64,000 nucleotides of DNA from Micromonospora sp. DSM 45708 (GTDB lineage: Bacteria > Actinomycetota > Actinomycetes > Mycobacteriales > Micromonosporaceae), in assembly GCF_039566955.1 (NCBI RefSeq), contig NZ_CP154796.1, positions 372,001 to 436,000 of the forward strand. The letters run 5' to 3'. The notes below the pieces were generated by a model. It was given only the letters and a program-made list of their open reading frames with translations. It did no database searches and was not told where the DNA came from. Below are positions 17,815 to 25,023 of the stretch, piece after piece. Each line of letters begins with the position of its first letter. The first letter of the stretch is position 1. The translations under genes were made by a program, and so were the position numbers.

Positions 17815-18516
17815 ATGCCCGACGACGTTCCCGCCCTCGACCTGTTGGCGCTCCTGCCCGAGCCGTGGCGGGAGGCCCTCACCCCGCACCTCGATCCGGC
17901 CCGCACCGCGGCGTTGGCCGACTTCGTCGCCCGGGAGTACGCGACAGCCACGGTCTTCCCCCCGCTGGCGGACCTGTTCTCCGCCTACCGGCTGTGCGGG
18001 CCGGCGGAGACCCGGGTGCTCATTCTCGGGCAGGACCCCTACCACAAGGCGGGGCAGGCGCACGGGTTGAGCTTCAGCGTGCGCGAGGGTGTGGCGGTCC
18101 CGCCGTCGCTGCGCAACGTCTTCAAGGAGCTGGGCGAGGACCTGGGCGTGCCGAAGCCGCGCAGCGGCAACCTCGACGGCTGGGCCGCCCAGGGCGTGCT
18201 GCTGCTCAACTCGGTGCTCACGGTCCGCCAGGCCACCCCCGGCTCGCACGCCAACCGGGGCTGGGAGGAGTTCACCGACGCCACCATCCGGGCGCTCGAC
18301 GCGCTCGACCAGCGGGTGGTCTTCCTGCTGTGGGGCGGCTACGCGCGCAAGAAGGCGGCGCTTGTCACGAATCCGCGGCACGTGGTGCTGGAGGCCGGGC
18401 ACCCGAGCCCGATGAACCCGCGCGGCTTCCTGGGCAGCCGCCCGTTCAGCGCGGCCAACAAGGCGCTGGCCGACGCCGGCCTGCCCACCGTCGACTGGGA
18501 ACGCTCAGCCGGCTGA
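17815..18516 (+). CDS. ung: Uracil-DNA glycosylase family 1
   Basis: A 233-residue base-excision repair enzyme that removes uracil from DNA. Catalytic water-activating motif GQDPYHK, the aromatic pocket around SFSVREGVAVPPSL, the LLLNSVLTVR strand and the C-terminal HPSPMNPR minor-groove loop are all present. The ATG at 17815 follows GAAAGG; a TAGAGT -10 box at 17782-17787 fits a short leader. The 3' end overlaps the convergent HTH gene by 12 bp. It stands between tsaE and tsaB, which are usually adjacent. Confidence 0.95.
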   Translation: MPDDVPALDLLALLPEPWREALTPHLDPARTAALADFVAREYATATVFPPLADLFSAYRLCGPAETRVLILGQDPYHKAGQAHGLSFSVREGVAVPPSLRNVFKELGEDLGVPKPRSGNLDGWAAQGVLLLNSVLTVRQATPGSHANRGWEEFTDATIRALDALDQRVVFLLWGGYARKKAALVTNPRHVVLEAGHPSPMNPRGFLGSRPFSAANKALADAGLPTVDWERSAG

Positions 18517-19233
18517 CCCGTCGGGCTGGTCGCCGGCGCCGGCCGCGAGGCGTTGCCGGTGCCGGCGCAGCAGCTCGGCCGCGCGTCGGTCGGCCACCTC
18601 CACCTGGACCAGCGGCTCGACCGGGTAGGTGCGCCCGCCCAGCCGCACCTCGATCGGCTGGGGCAGCTCCTCGACCATCCGGGCCCGCAGCTCGCCGTGG
18701 CGGGTCCGCCAGCGGTGCTCGCCCGGCTCCTCGGGCTCGTGGCGCACTCCGCCCCACTCCTCCCAGCGGGCGTTCCACCGCTGCGCGAGCGCCCGCTCCA
18801 GGAACGCGGTAAACGAGGGAGCGTCCCGCCACCGCACGGCGATCTCGACCGCCTCCACCGGTATCGGCACGCCCTGCAACATCGCCGCCGTGCTGCCGGC
18901 CAGCACGTAGGGCAGGTCACCGAGCGCGTCGACCAGGCGGTCCAGCCCGAGGCGCTCGAGCCGCGCGACCGGATCGGTGCCGGCCAGCTCGTCGAGCGCC
19001 GCGTCCAGGTGGCTGTCGAGCGGCTCCGCCTCGATGTGTAGCTGCCGTCCGAGCGCGGCGAGGAGACGCTCCACGGTGGTCAGGCTGGGCAGCCGGTCAC
19101 CGCGTTCGATCCGGGCGATGGCGGCCTGGCTCAGCCCGGCGCGGGTGGCCAGGGCCTGCTGGGTGAGCCCGGTCCGGTCCCGTTCGTGCCGCAGCGTGCG
19201 GGCGAGCTGGTGGGCCAGGCGACTCTCCGTCAT
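18505..19233 (-). CDS. XRE-type HTH protein with nucleotidyltransferase-like C-terminal region
   Basis: A 242-residue protein. Residues ~8-62 are a Cro/C1 helix-turn-helix (RTGLTQQALATRAGLSQAAIARIERG). The rest resembles a minimal nucleotidyltransferase fold: YVLAGSTAAMLQGVPIPVEAVEIAV is reminiscent of the GG/GS-x-A-x-x-x-x-G...D-x-D pattern of AbiEii/MNT proteins, but the second acidic pair is degenerate (VEAVEI). The ATG at 19233 is used; a GTG at 19254 is possible. Antitoxin- or abortive-infection-type roles are conceivable but no partner gene is adjacent; the gene lies between ung and an insertion sequence, in what looks like a local insertion zone. Confidence 0.65.
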   Translation of the reverse strand: MTESRLAHQLARTLRHERDRTGLTQQALATRAGLSQAAIARIERGDRLPSLTTVERLLAALGRQLHIEAEPLDSHLDAALDELAGTDPVARLERLGLDRLVDALGDLPYVLAGSTAAMLQGVPIPVEAVEIAVRWRDAPSFTAFLERALAQRWNARWEEWGGVRHEPEEPGEHRWRTRHGELRARMVEELPQPIEVRLGGRTYPVEPLVQVEVADRRAAELLRRHRQRLAAGAGDQPDGSAG

Positions 19234-19331
19234 CCCGGCAGGGTGGCATGTCACCGTCGAGCGATATACCGCTGGGTCATATTTATGGGTCTTGTGACGT
19301 GTTTGTGGGTGGTTGGGCGCGTCGTTGATGG

Positions 19332-19403
19332 CGCACGCCGTTGTCCTGCCTAGGTTCTGGCTTGTCGAAGGTCAGAACTGAGTGGGCGGGGCAACGGCGT
19401 GCG
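19332..19403 (+). promoter_or_regulatory. Nested inverted repeat covering the transposase start codon
   Basis: CGCACGCCGTTG (19332-19343) pairs perfectly with CAACGGCGTGCG (19392-19403), and the second arm contains the GTG start at 19399. Inside the loop GTTCTG (19354-19359) pairs with CAGAAC (19373-19378). In an mRNA entering from outside the element, this fold would bury the start codon. That effect is inferred from the sequence alone. Confidence 0.6.
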
Positions 19404-20661
19404 TTCGGTAAGGGTATGGGCTCGGTTGTTCGGGGTCGAGCAGGCGGTGGTGGAGGGTGTCGAGTTCGATGCGGTCGAGCAGGTGGTGGTGGCTCGGGTG
19501 CGGGTGGCTCGGGGTGCTCGGCGGCGGTGTCCGTTTTGCCGGCGGCGGTGTCCTGGTTATGACGCGGGGGTGCGTCGGCGGTGGCGGGCGTTGGATCTGG
19601 GGGTGGTGCGGGCGGTGATCGAGGCCGATGCGCCGCGGGTGTCGTGTCGGGTGCATGGGGTGGTGGTCGCGGCGGTGCCGTGGGCCAGGCATGGGGCGGG
19701 GCATACCCGGGCGTTCGATCAGGCGGTGGCGTGGTTGGCGGTGCACGCGGCGAAGTCGGTGGTGTCGCGGTTGATGCGGATCAGTTGGCGCACGGTGGGT
19801 GCGATCATCGCGCGGGTGTGGGCTGATAGCGGCGCAGCGGTGGATCGCCTCGACGGGTTACGTCGTATCGGTATCGACGAGGTCAGCTACAAGAAAGGCC
19901 ACCGGTATCTGAGCGTGGTGGTGGATCACGACACCGGCCGGCTGGTGTGGGCCGCTGCGGGCAAGAGCGCGGCTACGTTGCACGAGTTCTTCGACCTGCT
20001 CGGACCCGAGCGGGCAGCCGCGATCACCCACGTGTCGGCTGACGGCGCGGACTGGATCACCACCGTGGTGCGCCGTCGTTGCCCGAACGCGGTGCGCTGC
20101 GCCGACCCGTTCCACGTCGTGGCCTGGGCCAGCGACGCCGTGGACCGAGTCCGCCGGCAGGTATGGAACGCCGCCGCCGGTCGGGGAACAGGCCGTCGCG
20201 GTGTCGCCGTCGGCGAAGCGCGGCTGGTGAAGAACACCCGCTGGGCGTTGTGGAAGAACCCGGACAACCTCACCGGCGCACAACGGGCCACCCTCGACTG
20301 GATCGCCAAGAACCACCCCCGCCTACACCGAGCCTGGGCCCTCAAAGAAGGCCTGCGCTACGTGTTCACCCTGGCCAAAACCAGCCCCACCACAGCGGTC
20401 CAAGCCCTCGACCAATGGATCGGCTGGGCCCGCCGCAGCCGCATCGACATCTTCGTCGACCTGCAACGCCGCGTGGTCCGCCACCGCGACGCCATCATCG
20501 CCTCGCTCGAACACGGCCTGTCCAACGGCCGCATCGAATCCGTCAATGCCAAGATCCGCCTCATCACCCGGATGGCCTTCGGCTTCCACTCACCCCACGC
20601 CCTCATCGCCCTAGCCCTACTCAGCCTCGGCGGCCACCGCCCCCAACTCCCCAACCGATGA
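19399..20661 (+). CDS. ISL3-family transposase
   Basis: A full-length 420-residue DDE transposase. An N-terminal cysteine-rich zinc-finger-like segment (CPFCRRRCPGY, later CRVHG) and a helix-turn-helix (residues ~100-140) precede the RNase-H-like catalytic core, with the first aspartate in IGIDEVSYKKG, the second in HVSADGADW and the glutamate in NGRIESVNAKIR. No frameshift or stop interrupts it, so it may be active. The start is GTG at 19399, after GGGCGGGG, inside the arm of a 12-bp inverted repeat. Confidence 0.9.
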   Translation: MRSVRVWARLFGVEQAVVEGVEFDAVEQVVVARVRVARGARRRCPFCRRRCPGYDAGVRRRWRALDLGVVRAVIEADAPRVSCRVHGVVVAAVPWARHGAGHTRAFDQAVAWLAVHAAKSVVSRLMRISWRTVGAIIARVWADSGAAVDRLDGLRRIGIDEVSYKKGHRYLSVVVDHDTGRLVWAAAGKSAATLHEFFDLLGPERAAAITHVSADGADWITTVVRRRCPNAVRCADPFHVVAWASDAVDRVRRQVWNAAAGRGTGRRGVAVGEARLVKNTRWALWKNPDNLTGAQRATLDWIAKNHPRLHRAWALKEGLRYVFTLAKTSPTTAVQALDQWIGWARRSRIDIFVDLQRRVVRHRDAIIASLEHGLSNGRIESVNAKIRLITRMAFGFHSPHALIALALLSLGGHRPQLPNR

Positions 20662-20784
20662 CCCACACATCCAGCACAAAATCCATATTTATGACTCTGA
20701 GGTATACCGCTTCACCGTAGGTGTTCCCTCCGGGCGCTACCCTCCGTGACGGCATGGGGTGGGAGGGCCAGGTCGGGGGACGGC

Positions 20785-20790
20785 TAGGCT
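20785..20790 (+). promoter_or_regulatory. Leaderless -10 box TAGGCT of tsaB
   Basis: TAGGCT is followed after 8 nt by the GTG at 20799. This decides the start of tsaB over the upstream in-frame codons and shows that tsaB retains its own promoter downstream of the insertion sequence. Confidence 0.55.
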
Positions 20791-20798
20791 GGCTTACC

Positions 20799-21491
20799 GT
20801 GCTCGTACTCCTGGTGGACTCCTCGACGCCTGCGGTGACCGCGGCGCTGGCCGAGGTCTCGGCGGACGGCGTCGTGCTGCGCGCGTCCCGGTGCACGGTC
20901 GACGCCCGGGCCCACGGCGAGCTGCTCGCGCCGCAGGTCGACGCGGTGCTCGCCGACGTGGGCGCGCGCCCGGCCGACCTGGCCGGGATCGTCGCCGGGC
21001 TCGGCCCCGGCCCGTTCACCGGGCTGCGGGTGGGGCTGGTCACCGCCGCCACCATGGGTCAGGTGCTCGGCGTCCCCACGTACGGCGTCTGCTCGCTCGA
21101 CGGCCTCGGCCACCCGACCGGCGCGAGTGAGCCGGCCGCCGGGGAGCTGGTGCTGGCGGCGACCGACGCGCGGCGGCGGGAGGTCTACTGGGCCGTCTAC
21201 GACGGCGCCGGGCGGCGCGTCGCCGGCCCGGACGTGGCCGCCCCGGTGGTCGTCGCCGGGCGGGCGCGGGACCTGGCGGTCACCGTCGCGGTCGGCGACG
21301 GCGCGCAGCGGTACGCGGACGTGCTCGGCCTGCCGGTGCGGGCCGAGCCGCGCTACCCGGACCCGCTGGCGCTGGCCCGTCTCGCCGCCGAGCGGATCCG
21401 CGCGGGCGCCCCGGGTGAGGCGCTCACCCCGCTCTACCTGCGCCGCCCGGACGCGGTGGCGGCCACCGGCCACAAGCCGGTCCTGCGATGA
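20799..21491 (+). CDS. tsaB: tRNA t6A biosynthesis protein TsaB
   Basis: TsaB is the non-catalytic ASKHA-fold partner of TsaD in transferring threonylcarbamoyl to tRNA A37. The 230-residue protein begins [17 protein letters not shown] and has the conserved [14 protein letters not shown] loop near residue 65 and the [15 protein letters not shown] strand in the middle. GTG at 20799 is chosen from the -10 box and because it starts exactly at the first beta strand. Its stop overlaps the rimI ATG (ATGA). The insertion sequence ends only about 97 bp upstream. Confidence 0.93.
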   Translation: MLVLLVDSSTPAVTAALAEVSADGVVLRASRCTVDARAHGELLAPQVDAVLADVGARPADLAGIVAGLGPGPFTGLRVGLVTAATMGQVLGVPTYGVCSLDGLGHPTGASEPAAGELVLAATDARRREVYWAVYDGAGRRVAGPDVAAPVVVAGRARDLAVTVAVGDGAQRYADVLGLPVRAEPRYPDPLALARLAAERIRAGAPGEALTPLYLRRPDAVAATGHKPVLR

Positions 21492-21931
21492 GGCTCGGCC
21501 GGTTCCGCTGGTGGCACGTCGACGAGGTGCTGCCCATCGAGGCGGACCTGTTCGGTGCCGAGCAGTGGTCCCCGGGCATGTTCTGGAACGAACTCGCCAA
21601 CGGGCACTTCTACCTGGTCGCCACCGACGACGACGGTACGGTGACCGGCTACGCCGGGTTGGCCGTGGCCCCGCCCGACGAGGCGTGGGTGCAGAACATC
21701 GCGGTCCGCCGGGACGCCCAACGCCGGGGCGTCGGCCGGCTGCTGCTGGAGGCGCTGCTCGCCGAGGGGGCCCGGCGCGGCGTGCGCAGCACGCTGCTGG
21801 AGGTCGCCGCCGACAACGCCCCGGCGCAGCGGCTCTACGCGACGTACGGCTTCGAGCCGATCGGCGTGCGGCGCGGCTACTACCAACCGAGCAACACCGA
21901 CGCGCTGGTCATGCAGCGCACCGAGGACTGA
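21488..21931 (+). CDS. rimI: RimI-type GNAT N-acetyltransferase
   Basis: A 147-residue GNAT acetyltransferase of the RimI family, which acetylates protein N-termini such as that of ribosomal protein S18. The acetyl-CoA binding motif is [15 protein letters not shown], preceded by the AWVQNIAV strand and followed by [24 protein letters not shown]. It lies between tsaB and tsaD with a 4-bp overlap upstream and 5 bp downstream, the usual actinobacterial arrangement. Confidence 0.92.
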   Translation: MRLGRFRWWHVDEVLPIEADLFGAEQWSPGMFWNELANGHFYLVATDDDGTVTGYAGLAVAPPDEAWVQNIAVRRDAQRRGVGRLLLEALLAEGARRGVRSTLLEVAADNAPAQRLYATYGFEPIGVRRGYYQPSNTDALVMQRTED

Positions 21932-21936
21932 CGCGG

Positions 21937-22983
21937 ATGGCTGACGAACCCCTGGTGCTCGGCATCGAGACCTCCTGCGACGAGACCGGCGTGGGCATCG
22001 TGCGCGGGCACACGCTGCTCGCCGACGCGCTGGCCTCCAGCGTCGAGGAGCACGCCCGCTTCGGCGGCGTGGTGCCCGAGGTGGCCAGCCGGGCCCACCT
22101 GGAGGCCATCGTGCCCACCATGGACCGGGCGCTGAGGGAAGCCGGCGTCACCATCGCCGACATCGACGCCATCGCGGTCACCTCCGGGCCGGGGCTGGCC
22201 GGCGCGCTGCTCGTCGGCGTCGCCGCCGCCAAGGGGTACGCGGTGGCCGCGGAGAAGCCGGTGTACGGCGTGAACCACCTCGCCGCGCACGTGGCCGTGG
22301 ACACGCTGGAGCACGGCCCGCTGCCCGAGCCGGCGATCGCGTTGCTGGTCTCCGGCGGGCACTCCTCGCTGCTGCGCGTCGACGACCTGGCCCGGGGCGT
22401 GGTGCCGCTCGGCGCCACCATCGACGACGCGGCCGGGGAGGCGTTCGACAAGGTGGCCCGGCTGCTCGGGCTGCCGTTCCCCGGTGGCCCGTACATCGAC
22501 CGCGAGGCGCGGGCCGGCGACCCGGCGTCGATCGTCTTCCCGCGTGGGCTGACCGCCGCCAAGGACCTGGCCGGGCACCGGTTCGACTTCTCCTTCTCCG
22601 GCCTGAAGACGGCGGTGGCCCGCTGGGTGGAGGCACGGCAGCGGGCCGGCGAGCCGGTGCCGGTGGCCGACGTGGCGGCGTCCTTCCAGGAGGCGGTCTG
22701 TGACGTGCTGGTCGGCAAGGCGCTGGACGCCTGCCGCAGCAGCGGGATCGACACGCTGGTGATCGGCGGCGGGGTGGCGGCCAACTCCCGGCTGCGGGCG
22801 ATGGCCGAGCAGCGGGCCGCGAAGCACGGCGTCCGGGTGCGTACGCCCCGGCCGAAGCTCTGCACGGACAACGGCGCGATGGTGGCGGCGCTCGGCTCGC
22901 ACCTGGTCGCCGCGGGCGTCGCTCCGAGCCGGCTGGACCTGCCGGCCGACTCGGCCATGCCGCTGACCGTGGTCAGCGTCTGA
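21937..22983 (+). CDS. tsaD: tRNA N6-adenosine threonylcarbamoyltransferase TsaD
   Basis: TsaD transfers the threonylcarbamoyl group to A37 of tRNA. The 348-residue ASKHA protein shows [14 protein letters not shown] at the N-terminus, the metal-binding histidines in VNHLAAHV (HLxxH-type), the VSGGHSSLL nucleotide loop, [10 protein letters not shown] and [13 protein letters not shown] near the C-terminus. ATG at 21937 starts 5 bp after rimI ends. It completes the tsaB-rimI-tsaD group; tsaE is 4 kb upstream. Confidence 0.96.
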   Translation: MADEPLVLGIETSCDETGVGIVRGHTLLADALASSVEEHARFGGVVPEVASRAHLEAIVPTMDRALREAGVTIADIDAIAVTSGPGLAGALLVGVAAAKGYAVAAEKPVYGVNHLAAHVAVDTLEHGPLPEPAIALLVSGGHSSLLRVDDLARGVVPLGATIDDAAGEAFDKVARLLGLPFPGGPYIDREARAGDPASIVFPRGLTAAKDLAGHRFDFSFSGLKTAVARWVEARQRAGEPVPVADVAASFQEAVCDVLVGKALDACRSSGIDTLVIGGGVAANSRLRAMAEQRAAKHGVRVRTPRPKLCTDNGAMVAALGSHLVAAGVAPSRLDLPADSAMPLTVVSV

Positions 22984-23000
22984 CCGGGGAGGAGACCGAC

Positions 23001-23255
23001 ATGATCGTCCGGATGTGGGAGGCGAAGGCCGAGCCGTACGGCTTCGCCGACCTGATCACCTGGGTGTGCGACACCGCGCTGCCCGAGTTCGAGCACGACC
23101 CGATGCACGTCGGCAGCGAGGTGTTCTCCTCCACCGACCACCGGCTCGTGGTCATCTCGAAGTGGCGCAGCAACCCGCGGGAGCTGCCCGAGCCGCCCGT
23201 GCGCCTGGTCGCCCGCCCGCCGCACAGCTGGGACTTCACCGAGGTCGACCGCTAG
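23001..23255 (+). CDS. Small conserved-looking protein of unknown function
   Basis: An 84-residue soluble protein, MIVRMWEAKAEPYGFADL at the start and SWDFTEVDR at the end, with alternating strands and helices that could form a small alpha/beta (ferredoxin-like or ABM-like) fold. A strong GGGGAGGAG sits 7 bases before the ATG, and the composition follows its neighbours, so it is a real gene, probably cotranscribed with tsaD 17 bp upstream. I do not recognise the family. Confidence 0.7.
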   Translation: MIVRMWEAKAEPYGFADLITWVCDTALPEFEHDPMHVGSEVFSSTDHRLVVISKWRSNPRELPEPPVRLVARPPHSWDFTEVDR

Positions 23256-23316
23256 GCCGCGACCAGCCGGAAATGATTGGCGTGCGGCCCGTCCCGGCAC
23301 CTAGCGTCGGTGGGTC

Positions 23317-25023
23317 ATGCGCTTCTCACCGGCCGGCGATCCCGGCACCCCCGACGCGCGGTCCGCCACCCGTTACCTGGTGTGGCTCGCCGGGCGACAT
23401 CCCGTGTACTTCGGCGGCGGCCTCACGCTCGGCGTGACCTGGATGCTGGCCCAGGCGCTGGTGCCGGCCGCGATCGGCCGGGCCGTGGAGGCCGGGCTCG
23501 CCCAGCGCGACCCGGACGCGTTGGTGCGCTGGAGCCTGGCCCTGCTCGGGCTGGGCCTGGTGCAGGCCGGCGCCGGCATCCTGCGGCACCGCTGCGCGGT
23601 GCACAACTGGCTCGGTGCCGCGTACCGCACCGTGCAGGTCACCGTGGACGCCACCAACCGGCTCGGCGCCGCGCTGCCGCGCCGGGTCGCCGCCGGCGAG
23701 GTGGTGAGCATCGGCACCTCCGACATCGAGCACATCGGCAGCGCGGTCGACATCACCGCCCGGGGTGCCGGGGCGGTGGTCGGCATCGTCACCGTCGCCA
23801 CCATCCTGCTCACCGCGTCACTGCCGCTCGGGCTGGTGGTGGTGCTCGGGGTGCCGCTGCTGATGGCGCTGGTCGCGCTGCTGATCCGGCCGCTGCACCG
23901 GCAGCAGGCGGCGTACCGGGAGTCGACCGGCCGGCTCACCGCGCGCGCCGCGGACATCGTCTCCGGCCTGCGGGTGCTGCGTGGGGTGGGCGGGGAGCCG
24001 GTGCTGGCCGCCCGCTACCGGGAACGGTCGCAGGCGCTGCGCGCCGACGGGCTGCGGGTGGCCCGGGTGGAGTCACTGCTCCAGGCCGCCCAGATCCTGC
24101 TGCCCGGCGTGTTCGTGGTGCTGGTGACGTGGCTCGGCGCCCGGTTCGCACTGCGCGGCGAGATCAGCGCCGGCGAGCTGGTGTCCTTCTACGGCTACAC
24201 CGCGTTCCTGGTCAGCCCGCTGCGCAACCTCACCGAGGCGGCCGACAAGCTGACCCGGGGGCACGTCGCGGCCCGCCGGGTGGTCCGGCTGCTGCGGCTC
24301 GCGCCGGAGTTCACCGACCCGGCCCGCCCGGTGCCGGTGCCGACCGGGCCGGGGGAGCTGGTGGACGCGCGCTCCGGGCTGGTGCTGCGGCCGGGCCGGC
24401 TCACCGCGCTGGCCGCCACCGAACCGCAGGACGCGGCCGAGATCGCCGACCGCCTCGGCCGGTACGCCGACGGGGACGTGACGCTGCACGGCGTACCGCT
24501 GCGGGACGTGGCGCTGGCGACGGTGCGGGAGCGGATCCTGGTGGCCGACAACGACGCGCAGCTGTTCAGCGGCGTGCTCCGCACGGAGCTGGACCCGCAC
24601 GACCGGGCGGACCGCGCCGCGGTCGAGGCGGCGTTGGCCGCGGCCAGCGCGACGGACATCGTCGAGGCGCTGCCCGGCGGCCTGGACGGCCCGGTCGCCG
24701 AGCGGGGCCGGGAGTTCTCCGGCGGGCAGCGGCAGCGCCTGCGGCTGGCCCGCGCGCTGGTCGCCGACCCGGAGACGCTGATCCTGGTCGAGCCCACCAG
24801 CGCGGTGGACGCGCACACCGAGGCGCGCGTCGCCGACCGGCTGGCCGCGGCCCGGTCCGGCCGCACCACGCTGGTCTGCACCACCAGCCCGCTGGTGCTC
24901 GGGCGCGCCGCGCACGTGGTCTTCGTGGAGGACGGCAAGGTCGTCGCCGAGGGGCGGCACGAGGAACTGCTCGCGGCCGAGCCCCGGTACGCGGCCACGG
25001 TGAGCCGGGAGGAGGACCGATGA
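23317..25023 (+). CDS. ABC exporter half-transporter with degenerate ATP-binding site
   Basis: A 568-residue fusion of a six-helix exporter membrane domain (residues ~25-320) and a nucleotide-binding domain (~340-560). The binding domain is unusual. Where the Walker A loop should be, the sequence reads LTALAATEPQDAAEI, with no GxxGxGK; the Walker B reads LILVEPTSAVD, so the aspartate is lost; and the H-loop histidine is missing (CTTSPLV). The signature FSGGQRQR is intact. It therefore probably cannot bind ATP itself but supplies the signature to its partner. A TAGCGT box 9 nt before the ATG suggests leaderless expression. Overlaps the partner gene by 4 bp. Confidence 0.9.
   Translation: MRFSPAGDPGTPDARSATRYLVWLAGRHPVYFGGGLTLGVTWMLAQALVPAAIGRAVEAGLAQRDPDALVRWSLALLGLGLVQAGAGILRHRCAVHNWLGAAYRTVQVTVDATNRLGAALPRRVAAGEVVSIGTSDIEHIGSAVDITARGAGAVVGIVTVATILLTASLPLGLVVVLGVPLLMALVALLIRPLHRQQAAYRESTGRLTARAADIVSGLRVLRGVGGEPVLAARYRERSQALRADGLRVARVESLLQAAQILLPGVFVVLVTWLGARFALRGEISAGELVSFYGYTAFLVSPLRNLTEAADKLTRGHVAARRVVRLLRLAPEFTDPARPVPVPTGPGELVDARSGLVLRPGRLTALAATEPQDAAEIADRLGRYADGDVTLHGVPLRDVALATVRERILVADNDAQLFSGVLRTELDPHDRADRAAVEAALAAASATDIVEALPGGLDGPVAERGREFSGGQRQRLRLARALVADPETLILVEPTSAVDAHTEARVADRLAAARSGRTTLVCTTSPLVLGRAAHVVFVEDGKVVAEGRHEELLAAEPRYAATVSREEDR

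Larger units (their letters stand above)
19274..20702 (+). mobile_element. Complete ISL3-type insertion sequence, ~1.43 kb
   Basis: The element carries one intact transposase gene between imperfect terminal inverted repeats: GGGTCATATTTATGGGTC at 19274 onward matches the reverse complement of 20675-20697 (GAGTCATAAATATGGATT) through about 24 positions. The direct repeat TATACCGCT flanks it at 19265-19273 and 20703-20711, fitting the 8-bp target duplication of the ISL3 family. The AT-rich ends contrast with the host DNA. The right boundary is uncertain by about five bases, since the right repeat seems to begin at 20697 while the duplication begins at 20703. It separates ung and the HTH gene from tsaB. 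Confidence 0.85.
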
